Below, in pieces: positions 36,613-48,693 of a stretch of 64,000 bases of DNA (positions are counted from its first letter, which is position 1; each line of letters begins with the position of its first letter). Position numbers and translations under genes: made by a program. The DNA is taken from NCBI GenBank assembly GCA_004123355.1, contig SCHM01000003.1:310001-374000 (forward strand), read 5' to 3'. The notes below the pieces were generated by a model. That model saw only the letters and a program-made list of their open reading frames with translations. It was not told where the DNA came from and did not search any database. The stretch is from Amphirosellinia nigrospora. Lineage: Eukaryota; Ascomycota; Sordariomycetes; Xylariales; Xylariaceae.

Positions 36613-37786
36613 ATGGCACCTCAGGAAGATATCCCCGTCGCAGCCAATGTCTTGGGTGTAAGTGGCAGCACGACTCGAGATCCGACTATATCCAACGTCA
36701 GGGCTGATGTGAAGGTCTCTAGACTATCGGGACAGTGCTATGGTCCGTTCAACTAATCCCTCAGGCATGGATGAACTGGCGGACCAAGACCACCGAAGGG
36801 TTTCCCGCCATTATGATGTTCTTATGGGCCATAAGTTCGCACCGCCGACTGCATGTCGAATCTTGACATTCCTGCTGATCCCATACTAGGTGGAGTTCCT
36901 TTTGGTATATATGCCATCGTCCAGAACTTCAATATCCCCATCCAAGTGCAGCCACAGATTTTCATGTTCCTGTGCTTGGTAAATTGGGGTCAGATCCTAC
37001 TGTATTCTCAGTAAGTCGGCCGTAGTATATAGAGCAATGCAGTGTCACGCGACAAAAGCTGATGTCGGGTAACAACAGTAAGTGGCCGCTTTGGAAAGTT
37101 CTCGTGGCCACGACCGGCACCGCCACAATTTTTGCCGGTGTCGAGGCTGCCTTAATTCTCACATTACGCGTAAGTCCCAATTCCATCTCAACAAGGCTTT
37201 CTCTAATAAAGGGTCAGCCCGTTTATACAGGTGGAGATGAGACTCCGATCATCGTGATCGGCGTCGTTGCCGCTATACTTCTCGCTGCGGGCCTGCTACC
37301 CCCTACGGTGAAGCCTGGAAGCGCAGAGGACGAATCATCGGGATCAACTTCGTCTTCCTGACTATGGACTCCCTGGGTGCCTTCTTTTCCCTGTTGTCAC
37401 TTGTCGCTCAACGTACCTTTGACGTCCTCGGTGGCATTATGTACATCGTCTGGTAGGCAACAATAGAAGTTCCTTATCCCTATGCTCCCGAATCAACATG
37501 ATAACAGACGACTGACATCTTTTATAGTATACTCCTAGAAATAGGCATTTTTGCATCTCATTTGATCTGGTTATTCCGGACACGTCAAATAAGGAATACC
37601 GCCAAACGAGACGGGAAGACTTTCGATGATGTCATGAAGGGACATGACCAACAGGGGCTTCCGTTCAAGTTTGCTGAGCGAAAATCAACTTGGCAGTGGA
37701 AGAAAACAAGACACGATGAAGAGATGGGGAGCGGCAATGATAATGAACCCCCGGTTTCGCCCCGATATCGCCAAGAAGGGGGATAA
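36613..37786 (+). CDS. PQ-loop repeat membrane protein
   Basis: There are six exons: 36613-36657, 36723-36834, 36890-37010, 37079-37169, 37212-37452 and 37528-37786, all with GT-AG introns that agree in phase. The first PQ-loop reads WSVQLIPQAWMNWRTKTTEG, followed by helices AIMMFLWAIS, VPFGIYAIV and FMFLCLVNWGQILLYSH. Later helices include VLVATTGTATIFAGVEAALI, PIIVIGVVAAILLAAGLLPP and the second-half segment INFVFLTMDSLGAFFSLLSL. About seven helices fit the PQ-loop (lysosomal/vacuolar amino-acid or cystinosin-like) superfamily. The substrate is unknown. In exon 5 a CCCCC run at about 37305 lacks one C, which breaks the frame before the conserved KRRGRIIGINF. Confidence 0.85.
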
Positions 37787-38090
37787 TAGAGATGAGAAAT
37801 GTAGGAATGGGAGCGGCCCAGACACAGGCGCTACTGATGCTGGCTTGGGTAGAATAAACGTATAACCTCGAGAACCAGAATATCCGCATCGGGAGCATAA
37901 TCATGATTCACGGCGCTGCGCAATTCGAGGTCTTTAATAATAAACCTCGATTAATCAAGGCTTAAGTTAAATCCAATATCAATTATTAATACTAATACTA
38001 CTCTAAAGCAAGCTAAGAACACATTCACTAGCCATCCTTCTTGTGACATGTTTCAACAGATATCTCAATCTGTAGGGTATAAACGTCCGT
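37787..38090. other. Short convergent intergenic stretch
   Basis: About 300 bases lie between the 3' ends of the PQ-loop gene and SFH5. The stretch is AT-rich, probably both 3' untranslated regions; no gene is seen. Confidence 0.5.
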
Positions 38091-39284
38091 CTACGCTACC
38101 GATGGCTCAGTCCCCTGCGTCTTCAGATCGGCGCCCTTACCGCCGTACTCGGGCGGCAGCATCTGGCCCAGGGGCACCTTGCTACCACCGAAGTCTTCCT
38201 TGGCGAGGTTGGCGCCGTTGGACATGGGGTGGAACTTTTTCTATCGTAACTGGTCAATGACTAGACTATTTGAGACTCACCATAGGCTTAGGAGAGGCAC
38301 TTACGATAGTTCGCGCGGCGACGACCAATTTGATGAACCCATACATGAAGCCCATGATGGCCGGCACGTTGACGAAGAACTTCTCAGGAGCTCCGGGTAC
38401 GCGGTGGCGAAGACGCGGATGGTCTCGGTGCTCGCCGTCTTAACCTGCGGTGCCTGGCGCAGGAACGACACGCCCTTGTAGTCGTGCACCTGGAAGATCT
38501 TGTACGGGTCTGCGTCCGGGTCGGATGTGATGGGCGTCGTGGCCGTGGAGAGTGAGAGCTCTTGTACGGCTTGCTCCATGAGAGCCACGCGCCAGTTGAT
38601 GAACCTGGGGCGTGTCAGTGATGATTACGACTATGCCGAGAAAATGATAGACGGGAACGAGTGCACGAAATGGAAGATGACCTTACTCATCGAGTTGACC
38701 GAAAGTCACTTCGATCGACTTCACATTGCCATACACATTCCAGGTGAAGATCTCCCGAGCCTTCTCCTTCTCGTCCCCCTCGGTCGAGTGCACGGTGACA
38801 TATCCCAAGCCCCCGAACTTCTCCTTGGAAAAGGTATGCTTGATGAGCTCGAGAGGCTGCGTCTTCTTCCGCCAGTCAAGCGTCTTGGTCAGCTGATCCC
38901 TCGCCTTGACGATATCCCGTCGTTGGCGTTTAGGTACTTCTGCAACACGATCTGTGAGGGGATGTGTGTGGATGGGTCTGCTAAGGTCACGCCCCAGATC
39001 TCGGGGTGTTCGTGTGCCTTGGCCGTGGCCCAGAGCTCTCTAAGTGGTGTGGACGGCTCATCTGGTAGTGGTGTCTTGGATATCTCCTGAGCTGCTTGGG
39101 GTTGTAGTTGTGCCTCTACCTCTGCGGATGCCTCTGCGGATGCCTTTGGCTCAGCTTGTGCTTGTGGGGCCGGAGTAGACTCGGAGGTTGTTGGTGCGGG
39201 TGCGGGTGCGGGTGCTGGTGGCGCCAACGCTGCCTCTGGCGCTGGCGCTGGCGGGGCGGTTAATGTTGGTTGTTCTTCACTCAT
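38091..39284 (-). CDS. sfh5: Phosphatidylinositol transfer protein Sfh5 (Sec14/CRAL-TRIO family)
   Basis: Sfh5 proteins move phosphatidylinositol between membranes. Exons are 38697-39284, 38305-38604 and 38091-38240. A Pro/Ala-rich low-complexity N-terminus (PPAPAPAPAPTTSESTPAPQ) precedes the conserved LRELWATAKAHEHPEIWGVT, QIVLQKYLNANDG, IFTWNVYGNVKSI, FINWRVALMEQAVQEL, the CRAL-TRIO core (FQVHDYKGVSFLR) and the C-terminus FHPMSNGANLAKEDFGG, ending GGKGADLKTQGTEPSVA. Two frame changes interrupt it: a GGG run near 38918 that appears to lack one G, and one near 38385 after YPELL. Both lie in conserved blocks, so base-calling error is the best reading. Confidence 0.92.
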
Positions 39285-39868
39285 GATGGATATGTGGATG
39301 GATGGCTATTGGAATCGAATCTATGAGTCTCTATACTGGGATGTGAAGGCCGTGATTGGAATTGAGATGCATCTAAGTACTTTTGTGTCCTCACGAGGCA
39401 TGGAAGTGGCGGATGTTGTTATAGAAACTCAAACGATGATGGTACAACGCTCTGACTTTAAATACCAAGCTCCGGTGCGGTTCGGGGGCTGGTTCAGGGG
39501 TACAGTGGGAGATTATAGCGTCTTGTTTAATATTGTTGGGAGGGAATTATCCGATTTATTAACCGTATGCGTCTTAGATAGTCTTAGGTAGATTACTGCG
39601 TACCACCAAACACCAGAACACACTCACTTGGCGTAACGTTCATGAACCGCTCATCAGATCTTGCTTGTTGAGATAGTGAGCTCTTACATGATCAGCAAAA
39701 TGAATCTTGTGTAAAGGATCATACCTTATCATTTCCAATAAGCCACTTTTTTACACAGCATCAGAATGAAATGCTGATTACGCAGAGGCTGCACATCGCC
39801 ATGTGGCTTCTCATACAACAACATACCTTAGATTGAAGATCCCAGCACTGCGGTAAATGGTAAATAAG
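39285..39868. other. Divergent promoter region between SFH5 and NPR2
   Basis: About 580 bases separate the two start codons. Short open readings here lack motifs. No regulatory site was identified with confidence. Confidence 0.5.
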
Positions 39869-41759
39869 ATGATCCAAGGCATCTTTTACGCGAGGTTCCT
39901 TCCACAGGAAGGTAAGTGAGTCCATCTCCCGGGCTCAAAATCACGAGTCTCGTCATCATCATACCAGCGTCGTCCTTTATCGCCAGCTCATGTCTTATAC
40001 ATATGTATATACAAATTCTTATCGTATGCTAACTAGAAGATAGTACCAAGGTCGTGGCACAGTCACCACCGGCTGCATCGTGGCCACCGACTTCACACCT
40101 CACCTGAAGTCACCACTTGTGGACTTTGATATCGTGCAGGAATACATCATACCGCGCAAGGCCTTCTTCAACCGCTTCGTGACGGTGAATTCACCAGACG
40201 GGAAGCACAGCATCTTAGGATTCCCCGTCTCCATCCCGCACGAGCGGTACCACCGGAATGAGTTCATCTTCAATTTCGGGCTCGTCATCGAGTCCGACAT
40301 CGACCACACCCCTACGAGCGCCTCGTGCGCCGTCTCGCCGTCACCTTTGCCGAGATGGAGCGTCAGAATGGCTACCTAAGCAGCGAGGGCCTGGTCGACG
40401 ACGGACGACGACCTATAGGGAGTCTGTTGGAGATCGTAAAGGAGGACCTGAATAATTATGGGGAGTGCATGATTCCGATCGGTGAGTGAGCACTTAATCC
40501 CCGACTCTCGATGGCCTGATGTACATGTACCAACCCGTGCACAGACGAAGCCAACACCATCAACATGAAACTATTCCCGTATCATGCACCACCGCCTGCG
40601 GTGCGCGGGTGGCACGTTCCCGTGCCCAAGACCAAGCTCGCCGAGATCGTCGACTCCACCTGGGACCTGACGCTGCAGCGCATCATCCCGCACGTCGACG
40701 GCGTCAACGACGTGCGGCGCATCGCGTGGCTCGCCGACGTCTCGCTACCCCTCACCCAGTGCGCCCTGCAGCACCTGCTCTACTACGACACCATCCTCCT
40801 CCTCGACATGTTCTTCTTCGGCTCCTGCTACGCCCTGCGCCCAGGTGTCCACGACTTCGTGTCCAACCGTGCTAACATCCTCGACGAGTGCGCCGCCTAC
40901 GTGTGCATATCCCCCGATCATGCCGGGCGGCACGAGCAGCAGCGGGGGCGCCGACACCATGACGAGCAGCACCGCCAGTCTGAATATGAGCATCCCCAGG
41001 ACTTCCTCCTCCTCTCACTTCCTCGACCCGTCGCTAGCGACAGAGACGACCACGAGCCGTCCCACGACGTCGTCCACCATCTCTGGCGCCGCGTACGCGC
41101 GCGTCTCGCACTACCAACTAATTAAACTCATGACGACGTTCTGCGTCGGCCGCAGCGTCATGGAGTGGGTGCGTCTGCACCAGGAGGCCGGCTTCGACGT
41201 GCTCCGCCACGTCGACGCGCGACGGCTCGTCCAGTTCGGCGTCGTTAAGGGCCTGCTGTACCGCGTACACAAATACGCTGTCTCCAAGTCCTATCTCTCG
41301 CTCCTGGCGACGGGGAAGCGGACTGCCATTGTCGAGCTAGGTGGAAATGGGAAGAAAGTTCGGGACTTCAAAGGGAAGGGAAAGATTAAGGAGAAGGAGA
41401 AGAACCTCGATGATGAGGGGTTGGAGATGAAGATGAGTCGGAGAAAGATAAGTAGGTTGAGAATTCAAGAAGAGGAAGAAGAAGAGGGGGAGGAGGAGGA
41501 GAATAACGGTGGCGAAGAGGAGAAGGGCGAGGAGAGTGCCGATAAGGATGAGGAGCGAGACGGGGATACGGAGGTCGAGGTGGAGGCTGAGCAAGAGGAA
41601 GAGGAAGACGAGGCCAAGACGCGCAGGAAAATGCAGCGCTACGTCGACGGACGGCATCCCTTTGACCAGATCATCACCGAGCAGAACATCACCGACGCCG
41701 AGATTCTGCGAAAGCTCAAGTGTTTTGGCGCCGGTGATGTGGCGGTTTTGTATCGCTAG
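39869..41759 (+). CDS. npr2: Nitrogen permease regulator 2 homologue (SEACIT/GATOR1 subunit)
   Basis: Npr2 works with Npr3 and Iml1 as the GTPase-activating complex that restrains TORC1 at the vacuole when amino acids are scarce. Exons are 39869-39911 (MIQGIFYARFLPQE), 40040-40481 and 40545-41759; the exon 2 start has two possible AGs three bases apart. Conserved blocks are ATDFTPHLKSPLVDFDIVQE, IIPRKAFFNRFVTV, YERLVRRLAVTFAEMERQ, the MKLFPYHAPPPAVRGWHVP segment, LADVSLPLTQCALQHLLYYD and the end RHPFDQIITEQNITDAEIL. An acidic low-complexity insert (Glu/Lys-rich, 41390-41620) lies before the C-terminus. Three frame changes (near 40077, 40305 and 40915) resemble missing C/G bases. Confidence 0.93.
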
Positions 41760-42872
41760 CCGGAATCGCCGTCGTTCATTTGCCCTTCCTAGATTCATGT
41801 ATAGTAGGTGTCATACAATACAACGAGTGAGTCGTCGAACCTAGGCAGACTATGAGATCGATAGATACTTTATCATGAAGATGAATTTTGACTACTTTTC
41901 TGTACAACTTGTTATATTCATGTTCCTCCGGTTAGGGCTCGTGTAGGTGTCCTTGTATTTTTAGTAGCATGCAAACTCACCCGTGAAGCTGTGACAACTG
42001 GCAAGCCCGTATACTCCGTACCGTAAAGCATTTTCATTTTTAAATGCAACACTTCATAGAATCAGTGTAAGCTAAATGAACATTCGCTTCGCTCGTACAA
42101 GACCCATCTACGTCTCGGAGTCAGAACAGAGACATGAATCGGATCATTCTACTCTAATTTAAGAATTGGGGTTACGGTTGACTGAAGGAATTCCGGCAAA
42201 AATGTGTAGACATTCATGCCACGTCTACTCAAATCACAATAAACAGGTCGCTGCATACAAGCATTCTCTTGAGAAACAGCGGAGCAAGCCTGATACAAAC
42301 AAGTTACAATCCAGCACCTATTTGTGCCCCTATAGAGAAAGCAGTATAATTCAGATATGGCTATCACACGGCTCTTTTGCTGTCCTATGTGGCCAAATAG
42401 CCTCCGACCGCCCTCTCGTACTCTAAGACGTACAGAGGGAGATCGAAGGTAGGTCGTGTAATACTGCCAGACTCCTATCGAGTAGTCTAACCTAGGCCTT
42501 TGAATTCGTCTGCAAATAGACAAGGTGACTACGGAGCGAAGTTGTATGATGATAAATAAGAAATGGGGATCATCCGCTACATAGAACCCTACATTTCAAG
42601 CACTCGAGCACAAACCCCTTTTTATAGTTGCTTAAATAGATAAATCTATCGTGTCATGGCAACGCCCGATTTCATCACGAGGTCCGTATCGACTGTTCCC
42701 CTCCCACTGCAGTCATTCGCAAACCCTAGGAACGAAACCGAATGGCCATGCCATGGAACAAAACCGCACCACTACGCCACGACACTGCCAAGAGTAGAAG
42801 GTAATCAAGTCGGGTGCTTGATCCGTCTGCAGCCATCATGCACGTGCGTGCAGAGTAACCGATAATTCAACT
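41760..42872. other. Convergent intergenic stretch
   Basis: About 1.1 kb lies between the 3' ends of NPR2 and the MYND-finger gene. Open readings at 42149-42523 (minus) and 42656-42865 (plus) carry no motif. I see nothing supportable here. Confidence 0.5.
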
Positions 42873-44382
42873 CTATTTCGTGGGCAAGGGGTAAACGACT
42901 TCCTCTGTCTCGTCGTAGGCCTCCTCCTCCTCCTCCAACGCCAGGCTGAGCTCCACTTCGTCGGCGTCGTCATAAGGCGATGGATAAAGCAGCGCCACCG
43001 TTCCGCCATTTTCCTCGCGCCAGTGCGCCTCGAAGTCCTTCCTCGTGAAAATGCGATCTATCTCGGCTGTGTGGATCAAGGCCCGGCCGACACTCCTCCT
43101 GTGATTTATAAATGATATGAGTGCCGGCGTCTTGAAGTCGCGAAGTGACGAAGTGGGAAAAGGACACGGCGTATGCGGCGTACATGTCGCGGCCGTCCTT
43201 GCGCATGACGAGGAGGGAGCCGAAGTACTTGGCCGGTAGGTGGGCTGGGAGGACCAGCCCTCGGGATTGTCGAGACGCCAGGGTTGGAAGCGGTTCTTCG
43301 TCGGTGGTGCGTAGGCGGGGCCGCATTCGTTGTTCAGGAGACTGACTTCGTGGCCCCGGTCTGTGACGGGGTCGAAGGTATCGTGGCATGGTTGGACAAC
43401 CCACGGGAGTCCAGCCTTGACGGCGAGCTCGACCTCGGTGCGACACTGGAAAAAGTCTACGGATAATACCTGGACAGGTTGTATGATGCCGATCTCTTCT
43501 CCAGAAAGCTGAGACAAGCGATCTATATCCACCTTGCAGTTGATCTTGACGGCTGGCCAGAGACGGACCTCCTCTCCCGGATACCCGTAGGCCTCAATGG
43601 GCAGACGGTGGCGCTCGGACACGAAAGGGTTCCGGGACGGGTATAATACCACTCGATAATCATGCGCAGATCGCGAGGGGAGGCATCCTCGTAGTAGATC
43701 TTCGTGTCGCCGTTGGACTGAGAAGTGCGGAAGCCGAAGAAGAGGGCGGAGCCGAAGTATGTCTTCAGACTTCCCGGATCAGCCAAGGCAAAGATGGACT
43801 TGTTGATATTGTGGCCCTCGGGGCTCTCGAAACGCGCCTTCGGGGCCGTGAACTGTCGGATGCCGTGGCCGATCTCACGGTGTCTAAGGCTCTTGTTGAT
43901 ATCTTTGATGGCGAGTTGATTCACATCTTTCTTGAGGGGCTTTGGCATGGTGATGCCGAGAGCTCTGATAATGGACATATCCAGCGTTCTAAGATTAATC
44001 CAAACCCAACTTGGTTTCTTCGCATCCATGGGAAATAGGATGGCTCGCACGTTATTGAGGGGGCCTTATCGCCGTTGAATTCGTCCTTTAGGGACTTACA
44101 AAGGGTTTTGTGATGAACCCAATCTTTCCGAAGGCATTCCTGGTTGCAATACCACTACAAGCGAGGTTAGATTTTGTGGTGAGTTTCATGGAGACAGAAG
44201 GCAATGTATATACTCACAGTTCCACAAAGAGGACATCGCATCCCGGCCTTGGTGTCGCAGATGGTGCAGCTTTCGAGGGCTCTGCGATCTCTGACGCCAT
44301 CGGTAAGATCGAAACCATGAGCAGCGCGTCCCTCGGTTGCATTGCCGCACGGGAGGCCAGTCTGGCTACTTTGGATTGTCAT
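42873..44382 (-). CDS. MYND zinc-finger protein of unknown function
   Basis: Exon 1 is 44218-44382 and exon 2 is 42873-44154, with a 63-base GTGAGT..TAG intron that splits the finger exactly between CPLCGT and WYCNQECLRKDW. The finger reads CTICDTKAGMRCPLCGT, then WYCNQEC, then HHKTLCK, giving the MYND Cys/His spacing. Beyond it the protein is a fungus-type body (LGITMPKPLKKDVNQLAIKD, SLKTYFGSALFFGF, IDRIFTRKDFEAHWREENGG) with an acidic tail ending VVYPLPTK. MYND fingers usually bind proline-rich partners. At least four single-base frame changes are needed, one in a CCCCC run near 44066 and one near 43640. The function is unknown. Confidence 0.75.
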
Positions 44383-44977
44383 TATGCGACGGCCGAGTAT
44401 TTCTAGATGTAAGGAAAAAGAAGCAATATTAAATTCGCCAGTCTAAATATGGCGGAGGCCAAGATAGCAGGAGTAAGTAGAGAGGCAGGAGCTCAAGGCA
44501 GAGGAGGTTTGGAAGGAGGATGCAAATGAGCAATGCGTTGGCAACGTAGTGTAACTTGGTACTTTCCAACTCTGTGACCTTATAAAACTACTGGCTACGG
44601 TTAGGTTGGTGATAACTCGGTTGCTTCACGTTTGCTACTTACCTACTCAACTCCAGTTTGAACATGTTTGTTTTAGTGATCAGTTAATTATTCCGACGTT
44701 TCTCTTCGGTACAATAAAGTATGCCTGTTTCCGTTTGCTGTGCATACCTCAAACTTCTGCTCCTGCACCAATTAAATTTACTCTGTGCAGGTAGACTTGA
44801 GGTACATAAATAAATACTCCTTTATATCCTACATAGCATATCATTAAATTCGAGTACAATGATCAACCACTCAAAGAATCAGTTTTATTCCTCTCTTTCT
44901 AATTTTAACCTTTTTTATTCCATTCAATTTTCTCATTTAATAAGTTACATCTACGAACAAGGTAAGCTACTAGCAAC
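44383..44977. other. Intergenic stretch
   Basis: This is the upstream side of the MYND-finger gene and the 3' side of the next minus-strand gene. The right half is AT-rich (44800-44950). No gene is seen. Confidence 0.5.
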
Positions 44978-45439
44978 CTACTTTTTGAAAGGCCGCCACC
45001 GGAGTTGGCGATTTTCAATCTCACACAAGGCTTCTGTGCGGCGGTAAGCGTCCCAAAACAATTGGTCCAGTCGCCTGATATTCCCTACATGTCCAAGGGC
45101 TTCGACGATCATCTTCTGCGCTTCCATGATTGCTATGTTCGCGCTGAACCTCACGCCCCAGGAATAAGGTGTGTAGAAGTAGTTGTATCGCAACTGCCTC
45201 ATCCAGAAGCCTTTCTCCATCTCAACGGCTCTCTCGACCGTGGCTAGGACGGTTTTGGCCACCGTCCCGGCGTTCCTGGGCGTGAGGATATCGGCGCCTT
45301 TGACGTCGGTCACGATGCCGCGGGGATAGTGGATGGCGACGGCTCGACAGATGAGCTCGTCTACTGATGGAACTCTGGGGACGTCACTGATAAAGACATC
45401 CCAGAATTCCTCGTTCTTGTTTTTTGGGTCGTTGCTCAT
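44978..45439 (-). CDS. Hypothetical protein, 153 residues
   Basis: This is an uninterrupted single-exon reading from MSNDPKNKNEEFWDVFISDV to the basic end RQLRWRPFKK. It has no signal peptide, but shows amphipathic and helical stretches (FSANIAIMEAQKMIVEALGH) and a W/Y-rich middle (RQLRYNYFYTPYSWGVRF). Codon use and composition match the neighbours. I do not recognise the family. It is unusual here for being free of frame breaks. Confidence 0.6.
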   Translation of the reverse strand: MSNDPKNKNEEFWDVFISDVPRVPSVDELICRAVAIHYPRGIVTDVKGADILTPRNAGTVAKTVLATVERAVEMEKGFWMRQLRYNYFYTPYSWGVRFSANIAIMEAQKMIVEALGHVGNIRRLDQLFWDAYRRTEALCEIENRQLRWRPFKK

Positions 45440-46881
45440 TTTGTGATATTGTTTTCAGAGGTTGTGGTAAGTTAGTGGTAAGTTAGTGGGGTTAGGCAGG
45501 GACTTAATCATGTTCCTCAAGGAATATTCTGTGATTATTCGGGGCTATATATATTCGTGTGTTTTTCATGATGAGAAGCCTTCTCTTTCAATATGAGGCT
45601 CTTGTCTCTGTACGATGTCTTTGTTTGTTGCACATTATGTTATGTTATTCCACAATCAATCATGTTCGAGCTTCTTTGATATGGTCCTAAAGTAAGGCGC
45701 TTTCAAGTTTCACTTACAATGCAGATGTAGGAACATGTATTGCATCAATCCGAAGTCAAGCGGGACGCTGGTCTGGCACGCACTGATCACGAAGACTTTG
45801 GTGGCCAGCCACTCACATTACATGGATTAAGCTGAGCTCTTCCAATTGTAGTAAGGGTATCTTGACAACGCCAACCCCGCTCATTTTTGGGTAGCTAAAC
45901 CCCTCCCTAGACTCTTCTATTAGGTACTTACCTACCCAGGTAGCTTTAGCGTTTTTTGGTGGAAAGTGATAGTTGGACTCACTTACATATCAATTCATTC
46001 AATCCAATCCAATTCAGTTTACTTGATAGAGGGTTGTTAGTGGTTATCTCCTGATTCAGATATAGAGTTCCGCTAGTCAGGCACGAGTTGCAGCCTTAAT
46101 TCTAACTCGTCTTTACAGGGGAACTACTGCACCAAGGGACCTCCGCCGTTCCCATCTGCCACGTCAGTTCTGGGTGGGTTGCGAACCCACCGTATCGGTA
46201 TCCTAAACTGCTGATCGCCCTTCACAACGTCATATCGCACACCTTGTCGCGCAAGGAAACAATAAAACCTGTCGGCTATAACCATTGTTCAGATCCCCAA
46301 TTTATTATTGCCTTCATTTAATATGCATTATGAAGATATAAGACCTGAGTGCTGGTGTAGAGAAAGTCGTTTCGCATAGCTAGCACCAGGCCTAGAGTGC
46401 TGAAGCTGAACCAGGCCAGGCCATCCCTGTTCTCATTTACCGCCTACTGCAGCCCTGTTTCGTTAGTGCTGTTACAGATCGCGACCACATCATCATTCAC
46501 CCCCAGCCTTCTTATTATCAAAGTATTATATCTAGTTGCCGTCAACGATCACATCGAGAGCTGTCTTTGAACTCAGTTTCTCCTTCGTCTTCTCACTCGG
46601 TCGATTCGCCAAATATAAAAGAACCAAGTTGGGCGCATCCTGCGGTGAGACAGATCTCACTCCCTTTAGTCGGCTCTCAGCTCCCATCGCATTGCGCCGC
46701 GACTTCAGCAGGATTTCTCACCTCACTTCATCTCACCTTGCATAATCAGTCACCCCGCCTTTTCCGAGCGACGTCTCCAACTTCACAGCCATCTATATAG
46801 CAACAGACCCGTCTTCAATCCCGCGACAGCGAGAAGTCAGAGCGCATATCGTGTGCCAATCGCAAGGGGCGAGCAAGAAAA
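45440..46881. other. Intergenic stretch with a possible LTR relic
   Basis: About 1.4 kb of divergent upstream DNA carries no supported gene. Around 46165-46205 the palindrome GGTGGGTTGCGAACCCACC followed by CGTATCGGTATCC resembles the core of the solo LTR at 14756-14970 and may be an old relic of the same LTR family. The right end should hold the promoter and 5' untranslated region of the gene starting at 46882. Confidence 0.45.
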
Positions 46882-47597
46882 ATGTTGTTCGCCATTTTCT
46901 TCGCCTTTTGGCGATTCCTACAGATCATCACCCTGGTAAGCCCGCCCGTCTCGTCTCGCACCTCTGTCATTACGAGCGCAATCTCCCCACGATGAACCCG
47001 AAGGGCTGGAGAGCTAACCGCGCCCCGACCCATTCGTAGATCCCCACGATAGGCCTCCTAGCCTACTTCGTCGACGGCTACAACAAGCTCAACGCGCTCA
47101 CGCCAACCTACATCCTCGTGCTCTTCATCGTCTCCGTCCTAGCCGGCGCCTGGGCCATCTTCACCCTCTTCTCGTACCACCGGTCCTCAACAAACGCGAC
47201 CTTTGTCGCCGTCATCGACCTCCTGTTCGTGGGCGCCTTCATCGGCGCCGTGTACGAGCTGCGCTTCATCACGGATGCCGACTGCACGCACGTGGCGCGG
47301 GGCTCCGGCGTCGACGTCAGCCTTGGCATCTTCGGCAGCGCGTCCCTGAACGGCGCCGACGTGTCGGTCGACAAGTCGTGCGCCATGCTCAAGGCGAGCT
47401 TCGCCTTCGGCATCCTGAACGCCATCTTCTTCTTCTTCACCTCCGTCCTGGCCTGGCTGCACGGCGATCGCATGAGCGCCCGCGACGATAAGACGTATAT
47501 CCGCGAGACGCATGGCCATCGCCACAGCCATCGCTCCAGCCAGGCGCCGCACTCGAGACATAGCTCGCACCACTCGCATCGGCGCGTCTATGTGTAG
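46882..47597 (+). CDS. MARVEL-like four-helix membrane protein
   Basis: Exon 1 is 46882-46935 (MLFAIFFAFWRFLQIITL) and exon 2 is 47040-47597, with a GTAAGC..TAG intron in phase, giving 203 residues. Four hydrophobic helices are seen: the N-terminal one, TYILVLFIVSVLAGAWAIFT, FVAVIDLLFVGAFIGAVYEL and FAFGILNAIFFFFTSVLAWL. The fourth is followed by a His/Ser-rich cytosolic tail (HGHRHSHRSSQAPHSRHSSH). The topology and the acidic Asp in TM3 fit fungal MARVEL-domain proteins of the plasma membrane; no precise function is known. A conserved pair of extracellular cysteines (DADC and KSC) flanks the loop before TM4. No frame breaks. Confidence 0.78.
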
Positions 47598-48693
47598 GGC
47601 GGATGAGTGTTTGTTTATTTCTTTGATGGCTACCCCGGACCGCTTGCTGGCTTGTGTCTATAAGCTTGGTTCCAAGTTGTACAGAAGCTGGCGAGTGTAA
47701 TGGGAAAGTTTTCTTTATTCATGTTTGCAATGTGTATATGGGGGGTAATTATCGGATTATGAATGTATAGAACCTGGAAGGAGGGATATGTGAAAACCCC
47801 GTACGGCATGGAGAGTCGGAAATATAAAGAGAAGACGCAATACGTGCGCGAATGAACCCGCCTCTGCAAATAGGATGGATGGATGGATGGAATGACACCT
47901 GTGACGGCTGGAGTTGGGGACGGATACCGGCGGAATTTTTTCTTGGGATGGGAGGAAAGCAAAATGCTTGCGTAACACGATAACGATTTTAATGCTCTAT
48001 GACTACTACTATTTATATCATAGCAACCCATTGGCTTTCTGCCATGGCGGTATATCCTACACTGCGCTTGTGCTTGTGCCTGTGATCTGTGGCAGATTAA
48101 TACTGTTCAGAATGTCTCTAACTGGCCGAAGAATGAAGAATACCTAAGTACTCATTGAAACAAGATTGGTCGGGTTAGATCTCATTCAAGATTGTGTTGT
48201 AGTTCTTTAGCAATCTTGACCAAGATACTTCCCAACCGCACCATCCTAGATGGATTCAGCTCATGGGACTATGACAGGTTTTATACCTGTTAGTTCGTGG
48301 ATCAAGGTGGATACTCTCAGAGTAAAACACGGGATGGGAGGGCCATGGTATATCATGGCCTGCGCCTGAATTCCCCTCGCGCCTTTGATTTCCTGTTGTC
48401 ATAACGGTCATAATCCGCTGTGCATAGGAAACGCACTGAAAGCCATGTGAAGGACGGCGATAGAGTGGTAAGAATACACCGCGATAGCCCTGGCCAGCTG
48501 TGCACACTGGCGTGAACACATTCCCCGCCTGTTGTCCACCCGTCTCTCATCTCGTTGATATCTCACCGGTACGCGTTGCAGAATACCTGACATAGGAGGT
48601 TGAGAAGCTCCTGCTTCGTGTCTAGATGGCATGAATCCTTTTGGCCGCCGACCTAGTCAATTTCACCCACTGTTTGCCGTGTCGTGGTTTATT
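47598..48693. other. Convergent intergenic stretch
   Basis: It lies between the 3' ends of the MARVEL-like gene and DPH2. Overlapping minus-strand readings at 48256-48632 show no motif. A GGAT tandem lies near 47875-47890. I see no gene. Confidence 0.5.

Noticed and set aside
47187-47579. Minus-strand reading opposite the MARVEL-like gene
   Set aside because: The plus strand has four clean membrane helices and a phased intron; the minus reading is low in motif content.
48256-48632. Overlapping minus-strand readings between the MARVEL-like gene and DPH2
   Set aside because: Three overlapping frames without motifs, in a convergent 3' region.
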